A stretch of 20,844 nt of DNA from a virus, in IMG/VR virus record IMGVR_UViG_3300010885_045053, positions 1 through 20,844 of that record; one strand, given 5' to 3'. Position 1 is the stretch's first letter. Each line of letters opens with the position of its first letter. The notes under the pieces were generated by a model. The model was given only the letters and a program-made list of their open reading frames with translations, did not search any database and was not told the DNA's origin. A program made the translations under genes and the position numbers. Of this stretch, positions 14,082 through 18,870 are shown one piece after another.

Positions 14082-15995
14082 ATGAGCAATAATAAATATC
14101 TACTTGTATTAGAAAGATCGGAAGGAAATCTTACATCTTCTAAGGATGGAGATAAATATGTGTTAGAAGGTGTTTTCACCGAAATAGGCATTAGAAACAA
14201 GAATAATCGTATTTATGATGAAGCTGAGTTAATGCCACACATACAAGACTTACAAGAAAAACTTAAAGGTAACAAATTACTTGGAGAACTTGACCACCCT
14301 AAATCTTTTGATATATCGTTAAAGAATGCTTCACATATTATCGAAGATCTTCAATACGATAAAGCTAGCAAAACCGTTACTGGTAGAATCAGATTACTTA
14401 ATACTGATGCTGGAAAACAAGCAATGGCATTAGTAGATGCTGGTGTACCTCTTCATATTTCATCTAGAGCTGCCGGTGTTGTTGAATCAAATGGCCATGT
14501 TAAAATTAAAAAAATGTTTACTTATGATTTAGTTGCAGATCCAGGATTTGCCAATGCTGAATTAAAAAGAGTAAACGAATCTTTTGGATTAGACAACGAT
14601 TCATTGACTCAAATCTATGAAATCGATTCAGATTTAAGCGAATCTGATTTACAAGTTTTAACCTATCAACAAGAAGAAACACCCCAAACCACAATAAACG
14701 AAACAAAAAACGACAAAATGGATCCTAAAAAATACATTACCGTTGAAGATTTTAACGAATATACTAAACATGTTAAAAACGAAGTAGAAAATCTTAAAAA
14801 GTCTTTAACCGAATCATCAGCTAAAGATTCTTCATCTGTTAATGAAGGATTGATACGTTACACTGAAGAAACTGCAAAAAGAGTTAATCAAATTAATTCT
14901 TATGTTGAAAAATTAGCAGAATCAGTTGATGGTTTAATTTCTCATAATGATTATATCATTGAAAACCTTGAAAGAGTTAAAAACTATGCTGAATTAGTAG
15001 GTGAAAAATCTAATCAAGGAATTAACTATTCCGAAAAACTTTCTGAATCAGTTGACCACTTAATTGAGTACACTAAATTAGTTGCTGAAATGAGCGATAG
15101 AGGTATTGAATATACTAAAGTAGTTGCAGAAAAAGCAGATCAAAATATTGAGTTCTCTAAATATATTGCTAATGAATCTAATTCACGTTGGGCTTATCAA
15201 CAACATATGAACGAGCAATTAGATAATGTAATTTCACATAATGATTATATCGTTGAAGGTACTTCATCTATCATCGAATATACTGAGTACTTAAAAGAAA
15301 ATACACAAAATCTTGCAGGTTACCTTAACCACATCGTTAAAGAAATTAATGAAGGTAAAGTTACAGGTTTAGAAAATGCTGAAGCAATTGACGAAAACCT
15401 TATATTACATTCAACTCCTACTAGAACTATTTTAGCTAAGGTTGAAGGTAATGAAGAAGATGCATTCCAAAAGACTTTAACTGATAAATTAAATTCTATC
15501 TTAGAAAGTGCAAAAACTGTTAATGAATCAGTAGATGCTAACAAATTACACTTCTTAAATTTCCTATCAGAAAATAAAAGAAATCAATTTGAATCATTAA
15601 CTCCTGAGAAAAAAGACGAAGTTATAGCTACTTTTGAAAATAATAAATTTTACGGATCAGTTGATGCTGAAAGATTATATGAATCAGTATTTATTGCATT
15701 TAGACCAGTTACAAATTGGTTGACTAATATGCCAGCTAAATACAAAGATTCTTGGAATGGATTAAACGAATCTCAAAGAAATGCAATTAAAGCTCAAGCT
15801 ACAATGAAAGTTTTAGATAACCAATATAAAATCGATGATTTCTGGTCTACTAGAGATTTAAGATCAGTAAAAGTTGATGCTCCATTAAATGAAGGTGCAG
15901 CGCCAGCAATTGTTAATGAAACTGCTGAATACAAAACTCCAGCTAATTATATGGACACTGTACAAGCTGAGTTAAGAAGAAGATTTAACAGATAA
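14082..15995 (+). CDS. 21: Prohead protease gp21 fused in frame to a long coiled-coil scaffold
   Basis: 637 residues. Residues ~1-170 are a gp21-type prohead protease (herpesvirus assemblin-like serine protease fold). They include LEGVFTEIGIRNKNNRIY, the catalytic His in GELDHP (H72), and the Ser in HISSRAAG (S127/S128), then LVADPGF near 155. It cleaves after (L/I)xE during head maturation. Residues ~170-212 are an acidic linker ending near TTINE. From M213 the protein is a probable scaffold (T4 gp22 role). It has a helical start, then eleven 14-residue repeats at ~272-425, then a C-terminal region (~500-637) with RPVTNWLTNMPAKYKDSW and ending RRRFNR. Many internal LSE/LAE/INE sites would allow self-processing. 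T4 encodes these functions in separate genes of 212 and ~269 codons; here they are joined, with an ATG at codon 213. Confidence 0.85.
   Translation: MSNNKYLLVLERSEGNLTSSKDGDKYVLEGVFTEIGIRNKNNRIYDEAELMPHIQDLQEKLKGNKLLGELDHPKSFDISLKNASHIIEDLQYDKASKTVTGRIRLLNTDAGKQAMALVDAGVPLHISSRAAGVVESNGHVKIKKMFTYDLVADPGFANAELKRVNESFGLDNDSLTQIYEIDSDLSESDLQVLTYQQEETPQTTINETKNDKMDPKKYITVEDFNEYTKHVKNEVENLKKSLTESSAKDSSSVNEGLIRYTEETAKRVNQINSYVEKLAESVDGLISHNDYIIENLERVKNYAELVGEKSNQGINYSEKLSESVDHLIEYTKLVAEMSDRGIEYTKVVAEKADQNIEFSKYIANESNSRWAYQQHMNEQLDNVISHNDYIVEGTSSIIEYTEYLKENTQNLAGYLNHIVKEINEGKVTGLENAEAIDENLILHSTPTRTILAKVEGNEEDAFQKTLTDKLNSILESAKTVNESVDANKLHFLNFLSENKRNQFESLTPEKKDEVIATFENNKFYGSVDAERLYESVFIAFRPVTNWLTNMPAKYKDSWNGLNESQRNAIKAQATMKVLDNQYKIDDFWSTRDLRSVKVDAPLNEGAAPAIVNETAEYKTPANYMDTVQAELRRRFNR
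14718..15995 (+). CDS. Possible nested in-frame scaffold product starting at internal ATG
   Basis: The ATG at 14718 is in frame with the protease gene (codon 213) and is preceded by a run of A-rich bases (14693-14717) that looks like the leaders in front of this phage's ordinary start codons and unlike surrounding coding sequence. The product would be 425 residues: MDPKKYITVEDFNEYTKHV, then coiled-coil repeats and the C-terminal region. Phage lambda makes its scaffold from an internal start in the protease gene, and the same layout is inferred here. It could instead simply be a linker codon. Confidence 0.45.
   Translation: MDPKKYITVEDFNEYTKHVKNEVENLKKSLTESSAKDSSSVNEGLIRYTEETAKRVNQINSYVEKLAESVDGLISHNDYIIENLERVKNYAELVGEKSNQGINYSEKLSESVDHLIEYTKLVAEMSDRGIEYTKVVAEKADQNIEFSKYIANESNSRWAYQQHMNEQLDNVISHNDYIVEGTSSIIEYTEYLKENTQNLAGYLNHIVKEINEGKVTGLENAEAIDENLILHSTPTRTILAKVEGNEEDAFQKTLTDKLNSILESAKTVNESVDANKLHFLNFLSENKRNQFESLTPEKKDEVIATFENNKFYGSVDAERLYESVFIAFRPVTNWLTNMPAKYKDSWNGLNESQRNAIKAQATMKVLDNQYKIDDFWSTRDLRSVKVDAPLNEGAAPAIVNETAEYKTPANYMDTVQAELRRRFNR
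14895..15356 (+). repeat. Eleven 14-residue (42-bp) coding repeats in the scaffold
   Basis: The encoded units align without gaps in 14-residue steps, for example INYSEKLSESVDHL, IEYTKLVAEMSDRG, IEYTKVVAEKADQN and IEFSKYIANESNSR. The pattern is a hydrophobic residue, any residue, Tyr/His/Phe, a variable stretch, Leu/Ile/Val, any residue, then often Glu. ISHNDYI occurs at the start of two units. Fourteen residues equal two heptads, so this is a coiled coil built by tandem expansion. Confidence 0.8.
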
Positions 15996-16016
15996 TAAAT
16001 AATCACAAAATTCACT

Positions 16017-16042
16017 AAACTCATCTGAAAGGGTGAGTTTTT
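16017..16042 (+). terminator. Hairpin terminator after the protease-scaffold gene
   Basis: AAACTCATC (16017-16025) pairs with GGTGAGTTT (16032-16040) around a 6-base loop, with one G-T wobble, followed by TT. The T-run is short (about five including the stem end), so termination may be partial, letting transcripts reach the next gene. Confidence 0.7.
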
Positions 16043-16066
16043 GTGCTAAGTAAAAAAATAACATAA

Positions 16067-16480
16067 ATGAAAAATTTACAAACTTTTGCTGAATTTATTA
16101 ATGAATCAATTCTTAATGAAGCTAAAGCCTATAAGCTTAAATACGATTATCAATACGGTAACGAAACACTCAGAACTCATTCAAGAACATTAGACGGTAA
16201 TGCTGGAACCGAAGTAGAAAAGCTTTTTAATAAAGAATGGGGTACAATATATGATATTTGTTTTATGAGATCTAATTGGGACCCTAAAATGACCAAAGAT
16301 CGTGAATGGGCTATTTCTAATTTCGAACCTGGAAAAACCATCAATCTTAGTAACGGAATACAAATAATATTTCATAAAGATCCTTCAATTAAAATCGCTA
16401 AAACTCCTAATTGGACGTTCACTGGTTATAATGGAAAAATATTAGAACCTGAAGAATTCTATTTATACTTAAACGAATAA
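16067..16480 (+). CDS. Putative capsid-internal protein with targeting motif, between scaffold and capsid genes, 137 aa
   Basis: The product starts MKNLQTFAEFINE then SILNEA; FINE and ILNE are both (L/I)xE-type sites. A mature part after residue 13 or 18 would be a basic, beta-rich ~120-residue protein (KLKYDYQYGNETLRTHSRTL, WGTIYDICFMRSNWDPKM, GIQIIFHKDPSIKIAKTPNW). No family was recognised. It lies between the protease-scaffold and gp23, the strongest positional support for a head role. A terminator lies just upstream and no late box is seen for it, so it may depend on read-through. The DNA of its first 17 bases equals that of the gene at 6833. Confidence 0.78.
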   Translation: MKNLQTFAEFINESILNEAKAYKLKYDYQYGNETLRTHSRTLDGNAGTEVEKLFNKEWGTIYDICFMRSNWDPKMTKDREWAISNFEPGKTINLSNGIQIIFHKDPSIKIAKTPNWTFTGYNGKILEPEEFYLYLNE

Positions 16481-16483
16481 AAA

Positions 16484-16501
16484 ATCTAAGGCGACTTAGA
16501 T
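16484..16501 (+). promoter_or_regulatory. Perfect 7-bp inverted repeat with GCGA loop at the gp23 promoter
   Basis: ATCTAAG (16484-16490), loop GCGA, CTTAGAT (16495-16501). Its right arm overlaps the first three bases of the late box at 16499. There is no T-run, so it is not a standard terminator. It could be an operator, a transcript-end hairpin with a GNRA loop, or chance. Confidence 0.5.
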
Positions 16502-16512
16502 ATATACTAAAA
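16499..16512 (+). promoter_or_regulatory. Late-promoter-like box GATATATACTAAAA of the capsid gene
   Basis: The box is identical over 14 bases to the one at 4329. It lies 85 bases before the gp23 ATG, giving an unusually long, A-rich 5' leader (16513-16583) compared with the other late genes. Confidence 0.7.
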
Positions 16513-16583
16513 CGCTAATTATTGCTAAAACACAAAAAGCATCAGCGTAAAATCAAAACACAAAACAAAATAAAACATTTTAA

Positions 16584-18206
16584 ATGTATTTAATTAACGA
16601 ACAAGAAATATTCGGTAAATGGGCTCCAATCATTGAGTCTACTACAGGAATTCAAGAACGTGCTAGAGTAGAGTGGATGTCTAAATACTGTCATTACCAT
16701 GAATTGTATGAAAACAATAACTTAGCTCAATTAGGCGCTGTAAACGGTATGGGTTCAACTCGTTTCCCAGGTGACCCAGGTACTCAATCAGGTTTCCCAG
16801 GACAAGAAACTGGTTCAGGCGATAAAGCTCACACACTTCTTCCATTAGCAATGCAAGTTGCTGCTCAAACTATCGGTCTTGACTTGGTACCAGTTGTACC
16901 AATGCCTGGTCCAATGGGTGTATTAACATATTTAGACTTTGTATATGCAGGTGGTCAAACATCTTCTACTGACAATGCTCCATTGTTAATCAAAATAAAC
17001 TACGGTTCTACTGCAGTTCCTGCATTCGTAGTTGGTGGAACTTCTGCTCAAACTAACGGTGTTACTCTTGCTTATGTTGGAGCTTCACGTTTAGATGGTT
17101 ATCCAATCTTCCACGTTAGAGGTATTCTTTCTAATGCTACAATCCTTGCAACATTCGCTACTGTATTAGGTGCTTCTGGTATCTCAGGTGTAACTGGTTC
17201 ATCTGCTGGATTAAACGTAGAATTAGTAAAAGCTTTAGAAGACCACATCACTGGATTCTCAGGTGCTGCTTTAAAAGGAAACGATTACGGTACAACTTCA
17301 TCTAACGATCCTTACTCTAGAGCTACAGGTGAGTCTACAATGGACAACGTAATGAACTTAAGTCTTTTCAACAAATCAGTTGAAGCTAAAACTTTCCAAG
17401 TTGCAGCTGCTGTTACTAGAGAGCAAGTTCAAGATTTGAAACAATTCGGAGTTGATGCTGTATCTCAAGTAGAATCAGTACTTATCAACGAATTGACTCA
17501 ATCAATCAACAAAAACATTCTTTCTAGATTGTTTAATCTTGGTGAAATTAACCACAAAAATGTTGTTAATTCTCAAGGAATCAACTTCTTCTTGAATATC
17601 GGTGCTACTGCTACTACAGTTACTAATACTAACTCTAATATACAAACTGCATTTGGTAACTATATCCAAGATGCTACTCTTAAACTTGTAACCATTGCTG
17701 CTTCAGAAGTTGCTAACTCTGCTTCAGAAAACCTTTCTACTCGTCAGAGAAAAATTATGTCTAAGATCCTTGCAATCGCTAACCTTATTGCAATTAGAGG
17801 TCGTAGAGGACCAGCTACTTTCATCGTTACAAACGGTCAAGTATGTTCTGCTCTTCAAGATATAGCTGGTTTCGTTCCTGCTCCTATGGCTAATACAATT
17901 AACCAAATGAGTGGTTCACTTTACCCAATTGGAACAGTTGCAGGTCTTGCTATCTACAACGATCCTAACATGGCTTGGAACGATACTCGTTTCTTAGTTG
18001 GACGTAAAGGTGATGGTAACTCTCCAGGTTTAGTATTCATGCCTTACTTAATGGCTGAATCAGTACAAACAATTGCTGAAGGAACTATGGCTCCTAAAGT
18101 TGCTGTTAAATCAAGATACGCTTTAGTTGAAGCAGGTTTCCACCCAGAAACTATGTATATCACTTCAGGTGTATTCTTACAAGCTACCCTTGGTTCTTTA
18201 GTATAA
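16584..18206 (+). CDS. 23: Major capsid protein gp23
   Basis: 540 residues (T4 gp23 521), HK97 fold, assembled as hexamers on the scaffold. The N-terminus contains the T4-like KWAPIIE. Later conserved segments are seen: LDLVPVVPMPGPMGVLTYLDFVYAGG, given here in the order found near residues 93-118, KSVEAKTFQVAAAVTREQVQDLKQFG, LSTRQRKIMSKILAIANLIA, RRGPATFIVTNGQVCSALQ and GLVFMPYLMAESVQTIAEGTMAPKVAVKSRYAL. In T4 the first 65 residues are removed by gp21; here the exact site is not obvious. The codon mix (more GGT, CGT, AAC, TTC) differs slightly from neighbours, as expected for the most highly expressed gene. A strong terminator follows. Confidence 0.97.
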   Translation: MYLINEQEIFGKWAPIIESTTGIQERARVEWMSKYCHYHELYENNNLAQLGAVNGMGSTRFPGDPGTQSGFPGQETGSGDKAHTLLPLAMQVAAQTIGLDLVPVVPMPGPMGVLTYLDFVYAGGQTSSTDNAPLLIKINYGSTAVPAFVVGGTSAQTNGVTLAYVGASRLDGYPIFHVRGILSNATILATFATVLGASGISGVTGSSAGLNVELVKALEDHITGFSGAALKGNDYGTTSSNDPYSRATGESTMDNVMNLSLFNKSVEAKTFQVAAAVTREQVQDLKQFGVDAVSQVESVLINELTQSINKNILSRLFNLGEINHKNVVNSQGINFFLNIGATATTVTNTNSNIQTAFGNYIQDATLKLVTIAASEVANSASENLSTRQRKIMSKILAIANLIAIRGRRGPATFIVTNGQVCSALQDIAGFVPAPMANTINQMSGSLYPIGTVAGLAIYNDPNMAWNDTRFLVGRKGDGNSPGLVFMPYLMAESVQTIAEGTMAPKVAVKSRYALVEAGFHPETMYITSGVFLQATLGSLV

Positions 18207-18230
18207 TCTTTATACTTCATATATTCAAAA

Positions 18231-18259
18231 GAGCTCTTCTCACGAAGAGCTCTTTTTTT
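18231..18259 (+). terminator. Strong intrinsic terminator after gp23
   Basis: GAGCTCTTC (18231-18239) pairs perfectly with GAAGAGCTC (18244-18252) around the loop TCAC, followed by seven Ts. It is the clearest terminator in the window. Flanking A and T runs could make it work on the other strand too. Confidence 0.92.
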
Positions 18260-18274
18260 GTCACAAATTCTAGA

Positions 18275-18288
18275 GATATATAATTAAA
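18275..18288 (+). promoter_or_regulatory. Late-promoter-like box GATATATAATTAAA
   Basis: The box lies just after the gp23 terminator and 39 bases before the next ATG, so transcription is restarted for the downstream genes. Confidence 0.65.
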
Positions 18289-18313
18289 TTGAATAGTAAC
18301 CCTACATTATATT

Positions 18314-18859
18314 ATGACTTTTATCCTACCTACAAATGTTCTCGGAATCCAAAACGAGATGAAGCATTATAAACAATTATGTTTACAATACGATTATACA
18401 CCTGCACAAAAAGAATACGAGGAAATTGTTAGATTTCTATTATTATTTTCTGGAGATGGAATTAGTGAATCTATAATAAATGAAAATTCATCATCATTAG
18501 ATTATCTTTATGAATCTTTTATTGAAGATTTGAATGAAGCTCACGTTGAAACTGATGGTGCCGAGATGTTTGATAAAGTTGCAGGAGAAACAATTAAAGG
18601 AGTTCAAAAGGCCGGTAAAGTTGCCGCAGTAGGTGCAGCAGCAGTAGGAGCTGGAGCAGTTTTAGCTGGTGCAAGTATTGGTGCTTGGATTTCTTACATG
18701 TTTAAAAAGGGTAAAGTCAAAAAGGCGGCTAATAAAGAATATGATGCCGCAGTTACACAACTTAACGACTACGCAAAAATATATCAACTTAAATCAAAAA
18801 AGGCAGAATTAGAAGGAAAAGAAGCTCCTAAAGGTGATTTTCCAGGATATCCTGCATAA
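18314..18859 (+). CDS. Late protein with Gly/Ala-rich membrane-like segment, 181 aa
   Basis: Residues ~1-80 are helical and acidic (EYEEIVRFLLLFSGDGISESI, SLDYLYESFIEDLNEA). Residues ~100-132 are a Gly/Ala-rich hydrophobic stretch (KVAAVGAAAVGAGAVLAGAS followed by IGAWISYMF) with small residues spaced as in glycine-zipper helices, followed at once by a basic run (KKGKVKKAANKEY). The tail is a charged helix. FIE and LNE are possible prohead-protease sites, and a cut after LNE would leave a basic membrane-active mature protein. No family was recognised. Options are a virion protein that enters the envelope at infection, or a holin-like protein, which is less likely here. The next gene starts 11 bases later. 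Confidence 0.75.
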   Translation: MTFILPTNVLGIQNEMKHYKQLCLQYDYTPAQKEYEEIVRFLLLFSGDGISESIINENSSSLDYLYESFIEDLNEAHVETDGAEMFDKVAGETIKGVQKAGKVAAVGAAAVGAGAVLAGASIGAWISYMFKKGKVKKAANKEYDAAVTQLNDYAKIYQLKSKKAELEGKEAPKGDFPGYPA

Positions 18860-18870
18860 CATTATTATAT

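Noticed and set aside
14895-15356. Repeat array considered as CRISPR or a DNA-level regulatory repeat
   Set aside because: The periodicity is 42 bp without spacers, in frame and conserved at protein level, so it is a coding coiled-coil repeat.
18314-18400. Signal peptide or holin at the start of the 181-aa protein
   Set aside because: The N-terminus is not hydrophobic enough; the membrane-like part is internal, and no lysis genes lie nearby.
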